Of a stretch of DNA of 64,000 bases, positions 53,164-62,173 are shown piece after piece; the stretch's first letter is position 1; every line of letters starts with the position of its first letter. Made by a program: the position numbers and the translations under genes. The DNA lies in assembly GCF_023168165.1 (NCBI RefSeq), contig NZ_BQYJ01000005.1:186001-250000 (forward strand), given 5' to 3'. Below the pieces are notes generated by a model. That model saw only the letters and a list, made by a program, of their open reading frames with translations. It was not told the origin of the DNA and made no database searches. The stretch comes from Niallia sp. NCCP-28. Lineage in GTDB: Bacteria > Bacillota > Bacilli > Bacillales > Cytobacillaceae.

Positions 53164-53721
53164 TTATAAATTCACATCTACCTTCACTAAACGCTTCTCT
53201 CCCTTATTTATCCCGATATATTTTAACGTTTCAGAGGGCGAGTGGTGATGATAAGTTTCCATTAAAATAGAAATAGCAATTCCTTTCCTGTAAGCATGAT
53301 AGCCAAAGGTTTTTCTCAATGTGTGCATGCCGATTTTCCCTGGAATTCCAACTTCCTTTGCTGCATTATGAATAATTCGATATGCCTGCTGACGAGTAAT
53401 CGCTTGATCATTCTTCTTTGACTTAAAAAGAAAATCTTCCTCTTTAAAATCATGGTCTTTTAAATACGCTTCTAGTTCAAGGTGTATTCGGTTATTTATA
53501 TAGTAGGCTTTTTGCCCGTTAGAATCCTGCAAATACAAAAATTCTTTTATTCCATTCTGGTCTCGTATATCACCGACTTTTAGCGAAAGTAAATCACTCA
53601 CTCTTATTCCCGTATTAATACCAAAAACAAACAGCAATAAATCTCTTTGTGATTGTTTCTTTAGCATCTCTTTAATCGCATTAATACTTTCAATATCTTT
53701 TATAGGGTCGACATATTCCAT
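53164..53721 (-). CDS. Single-domain tyrosine recombinase (phage-integrase family)
   Basis: 185 residues, only the catalytic domain of the lambda-integrase fold. Active residues can be seen: Arg40 in NTGIRVSDLL, His133 and Arg136 in MHTLRKTFGYHAY, His159 in the HHH run and nucleophile Tyr168 in TLKYIGI. The N-terminal arm-binding/SAM-like domain of XerC/D (about 100 residues) is absent. Such short recombinases are common in Bacillus chromosomes and in phages; no other mobile genes, att-like repeats or cargo are visible, so it may be a domesticated enzyme. ATG 53721 with GGAGG upstream. Confidence 0.85.
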   Translation of the reverse strand: MEYVDPIKDIESINAIKEMLKKQSQRDLLLFVFGINTGIRVSDLLSLKVGDIRDQNGIKEFLYLQDSNGQKAYYINNRIHLELEAYLKDHDFKEEDFLFKSKKNDQAITRQQAYRIIHNAAKEVGIPGKIGMHTLRKTFGYHAYRKGIAISILMETYHHHSPSETLKYIGINKGEKRLVKVDVNL

Positions 53722-53950
53722 CGATTATCCTCCTAAATAAGTTACATAACTTAATATTAACAATAAATAAGTAACATTACAAATAGTAAACATTAAAAAA
53801 TGATTAAAAAATTCATCATATTCTTATCTTTTTTTATGCAATTTCTTTTAAAAACCAATAGAAGATTGGCCATAGAGCAGGCAAAAATTTATAATTTAAT
53901 GATAATTTTTGATATCAGAAATAAACTAAAATTTTCTTATGTTACATAAT
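53722..53950. other. AT-rich spacer between integrase and terminator
   Basis: No gene or notable element seen. Confidence 0.4.
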
Positions 53951-53981
53951 AAAAAAAAAACCGCTCCTATTTAAAGAGCGG
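53951..53981 (-). terminator. Terminator, likely of selO
   Basis: CCGCTC pairs with GAGCGG, followed on the minus strand by ten T. It lies about 180 bp after the selO stop. Confidence 0.7.
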
Positions 53982-53999
53982 AAAAATTATAGATAAAAT

Positions 54000-54140
54000 C
54001 CAAAGAGGAAAAATTTCAGGCCGAGAGAAAACATTTGACTTTTGAGGCATGAAGCCTTGTAAGAAGCGGATTTATCACATCCGTACAAGGAGAACAACGA
54101 AAAAAGCGAGCGTTTGTCGACAGTCTGACCACTCCTATTT
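54000..54140. repeat. Structured non-coding segment, possibly a degraded dispersed repeat
   Basis: Nested inverted repeats: CCTTGT (54055-54060) with ACAAGG (54085-54090), enclosing CGGAT with ATCCG; plus GGCATGAAGCC. A GC-richer GTTTGTCGACAGTCTGA ends the block and a related TCGACAGCCTGAAAG occurs after hmp at about 17475. It has no coding potential. Confidence 0.45.
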
Positions 54141-54158
54141 AACTTTTATATTGAGTTA

Positions 54159-55622
54159 TTAAGTGCCGCAATATGTTCTATATGGCAAAGTCTCTTTAGA
54201 TGGCTGAGCGTACTCTATCTGCTCCTTTGTATGTGCGTACGGTTTGGATAGCGCATTAAGCAGCCTTTCCATCACATTATAGTCTCCTCTTTCCACCGCA
54301 GCTTCTAACGCCTCTTCCACTCGGTGATTCCTTGGAATTACAGCAGGATTGCTGCTTTTCATCAACAGAGTTCTCTCCTCATCAGACTCTTTTTGCCTTT
54401 TAATCCTTTCCTGCCAAAGCTTATGCCACTGAACAAATTCCGGACTTTTAAACATCGCTATATCTTTCTGTTCGGCAAAAGTCAATGCAACAAAGACATT
54501 TGTATAGTCTGCTCTATATTTCTCCATTATTTTAAGAAGGTTGCTGACAAGATCCTCATCTGCTGTTTCTTCATTAAATAAACCTAGTTTTCTCCTCATC
54601 CCATTAAGCCAATTGGCATAATATATTGAACCATATGCAGATATTTCAGTCTGTGCTAGTTCTAATGCTTTTTGTTCATCATCACCCAATAATGGCAAGA
54701 GACTCTCTGCAAAACGTGCAAGATTCCATCCGCCTATTGAAGGCTGATTGCTATAGCGATAGCGTCCTTCTCTATCTATCGAACTGAATACTGTGTCTGG
54801 ATTATACACATCCATAAATGCGCAGGGTCCATAATCAATCGTTTGTCCGCTTATTGTCATATTATCAGTATTCATTACCCCATGAATAAAGCCAACCAGC
54901 TGCCATTTTGCAATAAGGGACGCTTGTTGTTCAATAACTTTCTGAAGCAAAGAAAGGTAGGGATTCTCTTGCATCTCCAATTCAGGATAATGCCTTCTTA
55001 TTGTATAATCAGCTAAACTGCGAAGTTCATCGACTGTTCCCCAGTTTGCCCCATATTGAAAAGTTCCGACTCGCAAGTGACTGGAAGCTATACGAGTTAA
55101 AATGGCACCAGGGAATTCTTTTTCCCGAATAACTGACTCTCCAGTCGTTACTACAGCTAAGCTGCGAGTTGTTGGAATACCAAGAGCGTGCATCGCTTCA
55201 CTAATAATATATTCTCTAAGCATAGGTCCAAGCGATGCTCGGCCATCCCCACCTCGAGAATAGGGCGTTCTCCCTGGACCTTTTAACTGAACATCAACCC
55301 GCCTGCCTTTTGGCGTAATTTGTTCCCCAAAAAGAATTGCTCGACCATCTCCCAAGCGATTAAAATAGCCAAATTGATGCCCTGCGTAAGCCTGCGCAAG
55401 CGGAGCAGCCCCTTTTGGAATTTTATTTCCAGAGAATATTGCCGCACCATCCCCATTTTGCAGCTCCTCTCGATCCAGTCCAATGGATTCTGCCAATTGA
55501 TCATTAAATATAACCAGTTTTGGTTCATTCACAGAAGTTGGCAATATGTTTAAAAAAAATAATGTGGGAAGTTCTGCATAACTATTATCTAAATTCCATC
55601 CTGTTATTTTATTTTTTGTCAT
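54159..55622 (-). CDS. selO: SelO/YdiU-family protein adenylyltransferase (pseudokinase)
   Basis: 487-residue SelO family protein that AMPylates proteins in redox homeostasis. N-terminal [16 protein letters not shown], an [12 protein letters not shown] motif, glycine loop [20 protein letters not shown], catalytic segment [11 protein letters not shown] and metal-binding DYGPCAFMD. Length is normal for Bacillus (about 485). The Sec residue of animal SelO is not expected in bacteria. ATG 55622 follows AAGGAGAAA. Single gene. Confidence 0.93.
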   Translation of the reverse strand: MTKNKITGWNLDNSYAELPTLFFLNILPTSVNEPKLVIFNDQLAESIGLDREELQNGDGAAIFSGNKIPKGAAPLAQAYAGHQFGYFNRLGDGRAILFGEQITPKGRRVDVQLKGPGRTPYSRGGDGRASLGPMLREYIISEAMHALGIPTTRSLAVVTTGESVIREKEFPGAILTRIASSHLRVGTFQYGANWGTVDELRSLADYTIRRHYPELEMQENPYLSLLQKVIEQQASLIAKWQLVGFIHGVMNTDNMTISGQTIDYGPCAFMDVYNPDTVFSSIDREGRYRYSNQPSIGGWNLARFAESLLPLLGDDEQKALELAQTEISAYGSIYYANWLNGMRRKLGLFNEETADEDLVSNLLKIMEKYRADYTNVFVALTFAEQKDIAMFKSPEFVQWHKLWQERIKRQKESDEERTLLMKSSNPAVIPRNHRVEEALEAAVERGDYNVMERLLNALSKPYAHTKEQIEYAQPSKETLPYRTYCGT

Positions 55623-56102
55623 AATTTCTCCTTCTCTGTATTCGTTCTAAAAATAAACAAATTCATTTTCACCCTACATTCTAATCTTTAATAATGTCCG
55701 CTTTCTAATGTTTATTATACAATTTCTAGATAGAATTCAAATGGAGGAGCATTTTGAAAACAAGAAGGACATGAGGTTATTTAAGATGTAATACCGTAGA
55801 TAAAGGGAGAATAATATCAACTGATTTTAGCATAGAAGCTAACTAATAGGATAAAGTAATACATGCCTCCACTTTTTCTGTCTATTCTTTTGCATATAAA
55901 TTTTTATCTATAATAATATTAACTAATGTAAAAACACTAGTTAATTGAGAAATAGTAATATTAATTGAAAATTTTATTTTGCAATAAATATTTTCTTTTA
56001 TCTCTTTTAATAATTATCAAACAATCTGTAGCTAACATAATTATTATAAATATAAATTCAATATAACTGTAGCAATAAATCGTAAAAAATTGAGCATTAT
56101 CC
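55623..56102. other. AT-rich intergenic region before ahpC
   Basis: No gene, RNA or repeat recognised in this stretch; the ahpC promoter and PerR box lie at its right side. Confidence 0.4.
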
Positions 56103-56131
56103 TTGACAAAATAATAAGGTTTATATAATAA
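56103..56131 (+). promoter_or_regulatory. ahpC promoter
   Basis: TTGACA (56103-56108), 17 bp, TAATAA (56126-56131). Confidence 0.65.
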
Positions 56132-56142
56132 TTAATTTTGAA

Positions 56143-56157
56143 TTAGAATTATTATTA
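56143..56157. promoter_or_regulatory. PerR box of ahpCF
   Basis: TTAGAATTATTATTA fits the PerR box TTATAATNATTATAA with two mismatches, just downstream of the promoter, as for ahpC in B. subtilis. Confidence 0.7.
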
Positions 56158-56233
56158 GTTATTTATAGTTTTGGCAATATGTCTAAAACTATCTATTTTA
56201 TAAAACTCAACACATACTTAGGAGGAATTAATT

Positions 56234-56797
56234 ATGTCTTTAATTGGAAAAGAAGTACAACCATTCAAAGCATCTGCTTACCATAACGGTGAATTTATTG
56301 ACATTACAGAAGAAAGCCTAAAAGGACAATGGAGCATTTTCTGCTTCTATCCAGCAGATTTTACATTTGTTTGCCCTACAGAACTTGAAGATCTTCAAAA
56401 CCAATATGCAGCTCTTAAAGATCTTGGAGTAGAAGTTTATTCTGTTTCAACTGACACTCATTTTACCCATAAAGCATGGCATGATCACTCAGAAGCTATC
56501 GGCAAAATCGAATATGTTATGATTGGCGATCCTTCCCAAAAAATCTCTCGCAACTTCGATGTACTAGACGAAGAAGAAGGCCTTGCTGATCGCGGTACAT
56601 TCATCATTGATCCAGATGGCGTTATTCAAACAGTTGAAATCAACGCTGGCGGTATCGGCCGTGACGCAAGCACTCTTGTTAATAAAGTTAAAGCAGCACA
56701 ATATGTTCGCAACAATCCAGGGGAAGTTTGTCCAGCGAAATGGCAAGAAGGTTCTGCAACACTTAAACCTAGCCTAGACCTTGTAGGAAAAATTTAA
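56234..56797 (+). CDS. ahpC: Alkyl hydroperoxide reductase subunit C (peroxiredoxin)
   Basis: 187-residue typical 2-Cys peroxiredoxin that reduces H2O2 and organic peroxides. Peroxidatic Cys47 in DFTFVCPTE, resolving Cys near residue 166 in [11 protein letters not shown]. Followed after 12 bp by ahpF. Ribosome site AGGAGG. A PerR box lies upstream. Confidence 0.98.
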   Translation: MSLIGKEVQPFKASAYHNGEFIDITEESLKGQWSIFCFYPADFTFVCPTELEDLQNQYAALKDLGVEVYSVSTDTHFTHKAWHDHSEAIGKIEYVMIGDPSQKISRNFDVLDEEEGLADRGTFIIDPDGVIQTVEINAGGIGRDASTLVNKVKAAQYVRNNPGEVCPAKWQEGSATLKPSLDLVGKI

Positions 56798-56809
56798 GGA
56801 GTGCTATAA

Positions 56810-58339
56810 ATGCTACTGGATACAGAGATAAAAGCACAATTAAACCAATATCTTCAACTAATGGAAGGCGATATAGTACTTAAGGTAAGCGCAGGTTCCG
56901 ATGAGGTTTCTCGTGATATGCTGGCTCTAGTAGATGAATTAGCCACTATGTCCTCAAAAATTAAAGTGGAGAATACACAGCTGCAAAGAACACCAAGCTT
57001 TAGTGTAAATCGCATTGGCGAAGACACTGGCGTAACATTTGCTGGTATTCCTCTTGGACATGAATTCACTTCATTAGTATTGGCACTGCTGCAAGTAAGC
57101 GGCAGACCTCCGAAGGTTGATCAAAAAGTAATTGATCAAATTAAAAATATTAAAGGCGAATATCATTTTGAATCTTATATTAGTTTGAGTTGCCACAACT
57201 GTCCTGATGTTGTACAAGCATTAAATTTAATGAGCATTCTTAATCATGGCATTACACATACCATGATTGATGGTGCAGCTTTTAAAGAAGAGGTAGAAAG
57301 CAAAAACATCATGGCAGTGCCAACAGTATTCCTAAACGGGGAATCATTTGGCAGCGGACGTATGTCAGTAGAAGAAATCCTTGCTAAAATAGGCAATGCT
57401 CCAGATGCCTCAGAGTTTTCTGATAAGGATCCCTTCGATGTGCTTGTAGTCGGCGGCGGACCTGCTGGTGCAAGTGCAGCTATCTACGCAGCGCGCAAAG
57501 GTATTCGTACAGGAATTGTAGCTGAACGCTTTGGCGGTCAAATTATGGATACCATGAGCATTGAGAACTTTATCAGCATGAAATATACAGAAGGCCCTAA
57601 ACTCGCAGCAAGTCTTGAAGAACATGTAAAAGAGTACGATATTGATGTAATGAATTTACAGCGCGCCAAAAGCCTGGAAAAGAAAGATCTTATCGAGATT
57701 GAACTAGAAAACGGTGCTGTTCTAAAGAGTAAAGCTGTAATTCTTTCAACCGGTGCTCGCTGGCGTAATGTTGGTGTACCTGGTGAAGCAGAATTCAAAA
57801 ATAAGGGTGTAGCATACTGCCCTCATTGTGATGGTCCATTATTCGCCGGAAAACATGTAGCTGTTATCGGCGGCGGTAATTCTGGTGTTGAGGCAGCAAT
57901 TGATTTAGCTGGCATTGTAAAACATGTAACAATTCTTGAGTTTGCATCAGAGCTTAAAGCCGATTCTGTACTGCAAGAGCGTCTTTACAGTCTGCCAAAT
58001 GCAACTGTTCTAAAGAATGTTCAAACAAAAGAAATTACTGGAACTGATAAAGTAAATGGTATTTCCTATATAGACCGCAACACAGAAGAAGTCCATCATA
58101 TTGAACTAGAAGGTATATTCGTTCAAATTGGCCTTGTACCAAATACTGATTGGTTAGGCGACACAGTTGAACGTACTAGAACCGGTGAGATTGTAGTAGA
58201 CAAACACGGCGCAACAAACGTACCTGGAGTGTTTGCGGCAGGAGACTGTACAAATAGTCCTTATAAACAGATTATTATTTCTATGGGATCAGGCGCAACT
58301 GCATCTTTAGGTGCCTTCGATTATCTAATTAGAAATTAA
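56810..58339 (+). CDS. ahpF: Alkyl hydroperoxide reductase subunit F
   Basis: 509-residue flavoprotein that keeps AhpC reduced with NADH. N-terminal domain of two fused thioredoxin folds with CHNC near residue 130, FAD site [19 protein letters not shown] near 214, the redox pair CPHC near 338, NADH site [17 protein letters not shown] near 357 and [17 protein letters not shown] at the end. Length is normal. Co-transcribed with ahpC. Confidence 0.98.
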   Translation: MLLDTEIKAQLNQYLQLMEGDIVLKVSAGSDEVSRDMLALVDELATMSSKIKVENTQLQRTPSFSVNRIGEDTGVTFAGIPLGHEFTSLVLALLQVSGRPPKVDQKVIDQIKNIKGEYHFESYISLSCHNCPDVVQALNLMSILNHGITHTMIDGAAFKEEVESKNIMAVPTVFLNGESFGSGRMSVEEILAKIGNAPDASEFSDKDPFDVLVVGGGPAGASAAIYAARKGIRTGIVAERFGGQIMDTMSIENFISMKYTEGPKLAASLEEHVKEYDIDVMNLQRAKSLEKKDLIEIELENGAVLKSKAVILSTGARWRNVGVPGEAEFKNKGVAYCPHCDGPLFAGKHVAVIGGGNSGVEAAIDLAGIVKHVTILEFASELKADSVLQERLYSLPNATVLKNVQTKEITGTDKVNGISYIDRNTEEVHHIELEGIFVQIGLVPNTDWLGDTVERTRTGEIVVDKHGATNVPGVFAAGDCTNSPYKQIIISMGSGATASLGAFDYLIRN

Positions 58340-58357
58340 ATATTGATTGGAATAAGA

Positions 58358-58385
58358 GAAAGCCGCTTTTAATAAAGCGGCTTTC
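58358..58385 (+). terminator. Terminator of ahpCF
   Basis: GAAAGCCGCTTT pairs with AAAGCGGCTTTC across a 4-base loop, without a long T-run. Confidence 0.75.
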
Positions 58386-58413
58386 AGACTGTAGACTGCT
58401 TGATTCCTAACCT

Positions 58414-58529
58414 TAATAAACTAATTCCTTCTCATAATTCTTTACATGAAATAAATGTAATCGATTCTTTCCAGTCCGTTTCACTTTATATAATGCTTCA
58501 TCAGCTAAATTAAGTTTTTGACCTTTATT
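58414..58529 (-). pseudogene. 3' relic of a GGDEF (diguanylate cyclase) gene
   Basis: The minus strand reads KGQKLNLADEALYKVKRTGK NR without a start codon and then ends at 58414. ADEALYxxKRxGKNR is the hallmark end of GGDEF domains. The upstream frame is stopped at 58530 and the MITE copy C lies 28 bp further on. The rest of the gene is absent. Confidence 0.8.
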
Positions 58530-58557
58530 TTACTATACCAAGCTACTCTATTATTAA

Positions 58558-58701
58558 GGCTGTTTTTGTAAATTTTATTGTTTTTAACAGAAAAAAATAG
58601 AAGAAATAGTTTTAGTAAATGTAATGCTCGATGCTTGCTCATGGAAAGCAAAGCGTATTACGTCTGCTTGTTTAAAAGTAGCAATCTTTTAGAAAACAGC
58701 C
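58558..58701. mobile_element. MITE-like element, copy C
   Basis: 144-bp element with ends GGCTGTTTTTGTAAATTTTA and, inverted, GGCTGTTTTCTAAAAGATTG. It is bracketed by an exact 8-bp duplication ATTATTAA (58550-58557 and 58702-58709). No gene inside. Confidence 0.88.
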
Positions 58702-58834
58702 ATTATTAAAAATAACCTCTTTTTCTTCTCCTATTTTATAACTCTTAATAAAAAAACTGTTATACAACAAAATTCTCCTACTAATCATTAATTTTTTACT
58801 AATAAAAAAAGATACAGCTTTTCTGTACCTTTCC

Positions 58835-60355
58835 TTACTTCTTAATAATAATATAAGCCTGTTTTGGATGGTTTGGCTGATTAGGATATTTGAGCCTAAT
58901 TTTCCCTTTATCTAATAACTTGGCCAAATAATTATTTCTTAAGCCATCAGGAGTTCTTGCTAATAAGCGTGCTAATTCTCTTAACATAAGAGGCTTCTGA
59001 CTACAAAGATTTATTACAATATCTTCCATCACACTTGGAGACAAGCGTTTTTTCCTTCTAGCAAGTTCTGATATTTCCCATAATTTTTTATCCATTTCTT
59101 CTGAGGGAGATTCGTTTATTTTCTCTTCTGGAAGATCCTTTGTCGAATGACTCGCTACTATTTCCGCCAGTTCATGAACATCACTCTCGTCTTCACTATT
59201 ATAGGAGTTCACTATGTCGTCAAAAGGTGACATTATACTATCATCTAACTCATTTTCATTATTACCGGAGCCCTTCTCTTTATTATAGGAGTTGTTACCG
59301 CTATTTAAGGAGTTCAGTTCGTTACTATAGGAGTTAAACTCTTTATTATAGGAGTTGTTACCGCTATTTAAGGAGTTTACTATATTATTACAGGAGTTCG
59401 CCTCACTATTCAAGGAGTTCGATTCGTTACTATAGGAGTTGTCTAGATCGTCAAAATTCGACATCATTAACTCCTCTTCACTAGAAAATAAAAAAAGGTT
59501 ATTTTCCTTTTCTCTGGTTTCTTCTTCGCTGATTCCCTTTTGATTCACATATAACCTAAGAATAGTACGCTCGAGCCCTGACTCTTTTATAAAATCAAAA
59601 GAACCGTCCCCGCCATAATGTTCCCATAATTCTTTAGTGCTTTTTAGGCTAGATCCCGTTCTTTTACAAAGACCAATTAAAATAAACATTTTAAAAAGGT
59701 TAGGGTTACGCAGATTACTTACATTGCCTTCTAATGCTTGCTCTAAAGGTATACGCAGAAGACCTGGATTGGAAAATTGAAATAAATCTGCTTTTTTTTC
59801 AATCACAATGCCCCCTTCTCCATAATAATCAGCATGAACTAACGCATTGATTAATGGTTCCTGCAGACAAAATAGAGCGCTTATTTCCTCAGCAGGGGTA
59901 AAATGAGCATTCTGATACAAATTATTAAAATTAGCCTTTAGCTCTACATGGGCTTTGAAATAAAAATCAAATATATTCCCTGACCAAGTTCCATCCTGTG
60001 AAGTAAAACGTTTGGACCAGTTATCAGCTATCTTTTCTCCTAAGACTTCTCTATATTCAAGAAAAAATTGCGGCAATACCTCCGTAATAATCCTTTCTTC
60101 ACTAAACATCAATAAACCAGCAAGAGTTAAACCTTCCTGATTGGTGTTTCTTACCTTTCCCCATGCACCAATTTTATATAAAAACTCTTTTATTTCTAAT
60201 CCATTCCAAGGATGACTAGGATTAATCGTTGAAAATTCCCCTCGATATTTTTTAATAGATTCGAAATTCAGTTCATTGATCCCATAATATTCTAAGATTA
60301 CATTATCTTGCGGAACAGATGAATAATCAGGTGGATGATGTATATTCACGTTCAA
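58835..60355 (-). CDS. ATP-binding protein (HATPase_c_4 / RecG-like type) with Asn/Ser repeat linker
   Basis: 506 residues. The N-terminal part (about 1-130, FLYKIGAWGKVRNTNQEGLTLAGLLMFSEE) and GHKL ATPase-like part (LINALVHADYYGEGGIVIEK, FSNPGLLRIPLEQAL, GLCKRTGSSLK) match proteins that usually begin with a Schlafen AlbA_2 domain; here that domain is missing and the protein starts at TTG 60355. Residues about 300-385 are an N/S/Y/L-rich linker with imperfect repeats (NSLNSGNNSYNKE occurs twice; DNA period 63 bp at 59281 and 59344). The last 80 residues resemble a winged helix (MEDIVINLC, LRELARLLART, LDKGKIRLKYP). A regulatory or defence-type role is possible; function unknown. Confidence 0.72.
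   Translation of the reverse strand: MNVNIHHPPDYSSVPQDNVILEYYGINELNFESIKKYRGEFSTINPSHPWNGLEIKEFLYKIGAWGKVRNTNQEGLTLAGLLMFSEERIITEVLPQFFLEYREVLGEKIADNWSKRFTSQDGTWSGNIFDFYFKAHVELKANFNNLYQNAHFTPAEEISALFCLQEPLINALVHADYYGEGGIVIEKKADLFQFSNPGLLRIPLEQALEGNVSNLRNPNLFKMFILIGLCKRTGSSLKSTKELWEHYGGDGSFDFIKESGLERTILRLYVNQKGISEEETREKENNLFLFSSEEELMMSNFDDLDNSYSNESNSLNSEANSCNNIVNSLNSGNNSYNKEFNSYSNELNSLNSGNNSYNKEKGSGNNENELDDSIMSPFDDIVNSYNSEDESDVHELAEIVASHSTKDLPEEKINESPSEEMDKKLWEISELARRKKRLSPSVMEDIVINLCSQKPLMLRELARLLARTPDGLRNNYLAKLLDKGKIRLKYPNQPNHPKQAYIIIKK
59281..59377 (-). repeat. Intragenic 63-bp period repeat
   Basis: A 34-bp block starting TATTATAGGAGTTGTTACCG at 59281 recurs identically at 59344 and weaker copies of TATAGGAGTT occur across 59200-59450. 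It codes for the Asn/Ser linker. Confidence 0.75.
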
Positions 60356-60688
60356 TCGCCCCTCTTATACTCGATTTATATCTATCTTTTGATTATTCTT
60401 ATTCTACCATCTTTTGTCTAGTTCTTCCCTCCTTTATAGGATAAGTAACATTTTCCATTAAAAGCATCGCTAAAACAGCTTATTCAAAATAGTAGAAAAT
60501 AAGTTTTTTTAATATATCAACATAATAACTGAATACTATTTTCTCTTATACTATTATTATGTTTCTATGCATAAAAAATACATATTTATACTTTCGTTAG
60601 TTCTTTTACCTATTGTTAAGCTATTTTTAAATGAAAGAAAATGTGATTTTAATATTCGCTTTCCTATCACTTCTTTATTAAAGCGCAT
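60356..60688. other. AT-rich intergenic region
   Basis: No gene seen; I searched its minus strand for a Schlafen AlbA_2 remnant in frame with the downstream gene and found none. Confidence 0.4.
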
Positions 60689-60723
60689 AACTAAATAGAC
60701 CTTTGGAAAAGGCCTATTTAGTT
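60689..60723. repeat. Strong hairpin
   Basis: AACTAAATAGACCTTT (60689-60704) pairs with AAGGCCTATTTAGTT (60709-60723). It could terminate the minus-strand LysR/relic transcript, but the T-run is missing. Confidence 0.5.
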
Positions 60724-60786
60724 ATATATATTATGAGTTTTTTTAACATTTTTTTCATATCCTGCAAAAACAAATTCTATATTAGA

Positions 60787-60999
60787 TTATTCATCGAATG
60801 TCCTCTGTATGGAGACAATCCTTCTTTCATCCAAATTAAAAATCAAAGTGGCGTGCTTTTCCACGATATCATTCATACTCAAACTAGATTTTCTCACCAA
60901 CATATTTTCCCATTTATCTCCTTCATAACTAAATATACTTACCCTAAAAAAAGCTAGAAATAAAACATCATTCTCAGATTCCTTTTTTAAAACTCTATC
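60787..60999 (-). pseudogene. Possible small gene or relic directly after the LysR stop
   Basis: After the TGA of the LysR gene the same frame stays open for 70 codons and ends in TAA at 60787. The text is protein-like (EGDKWENMLVRKSSLSMNDI, then VEKHATLIFNLDERRIV) and codons are purine-led, but there is no good start and I do not recognise it. It might be a relic, a read-through tail or chance. Confidence 0.3.
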
Positions 61000-61911
61000 T
61001 CATGATACATAGAAATTTATAATCTGCTTAAGCTCTTCCAAATACACTTTAGCCATTCTGCTCAATTGCGTTTTTTTATGCACCACCCAGCCAACTGTAA
61101 TAATTTCTCCTTCTTCAAGTGGAACAGATACAATATTGGAGCCATTTAAATCTGAACTTAAAATGCCAGTAGATATTGTATAGCCGTTCAATCCGATCAG
61201 TAAGTTAAATAGAGTGGCCCGATCACTGACCTGGATGCTTTTTTTGCTGGGAATCGTGCTAAAAATCTCTTCTGAGTAATAAAACGAATTAAACTCTCCT
61301 TGTTCAAAATTAAGCCTAGGATAATCCTCTAAATCTTCTAAAGTAACAGATTTTCTTTTTGAAAGCGGATTCTGATCACTCACAAAGATATGCGGAGCCG
61401 CTTTAAAAAGCACATGAAAATCTAATCCCTCTTCTTTCAATAGCTGCAGCATTACTTTTTCATTAAAGGAACTAACGTATAAAATACCAATTTCACTGCG
61501 TAAATTCTTGACATCTTCTATAATTTCATAGGTTCTGGTTTCTCTCATAGTAAATTGATATTTATCTCCCCCATGCTTTTTTATCATTTCTACAAATGCA
61601 TTTACAGCAAATGCATAATGCTGTGTAGAAATAGAAAATAATTGCTGAGAGGGAATCGTATTAAAGTATCGACGCTCTAATAGTTCAACTTGTTCTACTA
61701 CCTGCCTGGCATATCCAAGAAACTCGGCTCCATCTGGCGAAAGTGTAATGCCTGTGGATGTGCGAGTAAAAATAGTAATGCCTATTTCTTTTTCCAGTTC
61801 TTTTATTGCCTTTGATAAACTAGGTTGTGATATGTATAATCTGCGTGCAGCCTCATTAATAGAGCCACACATGACAACTTCAATAACATATCTTAGTTGA
61901 TGCAACTTCAT
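61000..61911 (-). CDS. LysR-family transcription regulator
   Basis: 303 residues. N-terminal winged HTH (QLRYVIEVVMCGSINEAARR, YISQPSLSKAIKELEKEIG), linker helix, then a two-lobe effector domain from about 90. It is divergent from the methyltransferase and MFS genes with 262 bp between, so it most likely controls them together with itself, as typical for the family. Effector unknown. ATG 61911 with GAGGGA upstream. Confidence 0.9.
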   Translation of the reverse strand: MKLHQLRYVIEVVMCGSINEAARRLYISQPSLSKAIKELEKEIGITIFTRTSTGITLSPDGAEFLGYARQVVEQVELLERRYFNTIPSQQLFSISTQHYAFAVNAFVEMIKKHGGDKYQFTMRETRTYEIIEDVKNLRSEIGILYVSSFNEKVMLQLLKEEGLDFHVLFKAAPHIFVSDQNPLSKRKSVTLEDLEDYPRLNFEQGEFNSFYYSEEIFSTIPSKKSIQVSDRATLFNLLIGLNGYTISTGILSSDLNGSNIVSVPLEEGEIITVGWVVHKKTQLSRMAKVYLEELKQIINFYVS

Positions 61912-62061
61912 CTTTAATCCCTCATTAATTTATTTAAAATGTTCTCACTATATTATAAAAGAATTTATTCCGCTATTCTAACCTTAGACGAAATAAACAA
62001 AAATGAATAGAGCACTGCTAAAATATAAAAATCATATGTCCAATAGAATATAAAAGAGGCA

Positions 62062-62088
62062 GTCGTTATAGCTTTTGGCTATAACGAC
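62062..62088. promoter_or_regulatory. Perfect 11-bp inverted repeat between the LysR and methyltransferase genes
   Basis: GTCGTTATAGC (62062-62072) and GCTATAACGAC (62078-62088) with a 5-base centre. It may be an operator or a hairpin in the leader of the plus-strand gene. Confidence 0.5.
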
Positions 62089-62173
62089 CAATTACTTTTA
62101 TCAGTTACACTATAACCTTCTAATCATGTTAGGATACAAACATTAGAGTTAGAAAAAGAAAAGAGGAAATTTT

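Noticed and set aside
53164-53721. Prophage or integrative element border
   Set aside because: Only a lone recombinase; no phage genes, no tRNA target, no flanking direct repeats found by eye.
59140-59460. CRISPR-like repeats
   Set aside because: The repeats are coding, of uneven length, period 63 bp with degenerate copies, and lie within a gene; no cas genes.
60703-60957. 84-codon plus-strand open frame
   Set aside because: It begins in the hairpin at 60689-60723, lacks a ribosome site and has unusual composition (many Phe, Ile, His); the opposite strand looks more protein-like.
62041-62173. SAM riboswitch before the MetE-like gene
   Set aside because: The region is short and only contains the 11-bp inverted repeat; no S-box core or terminator.
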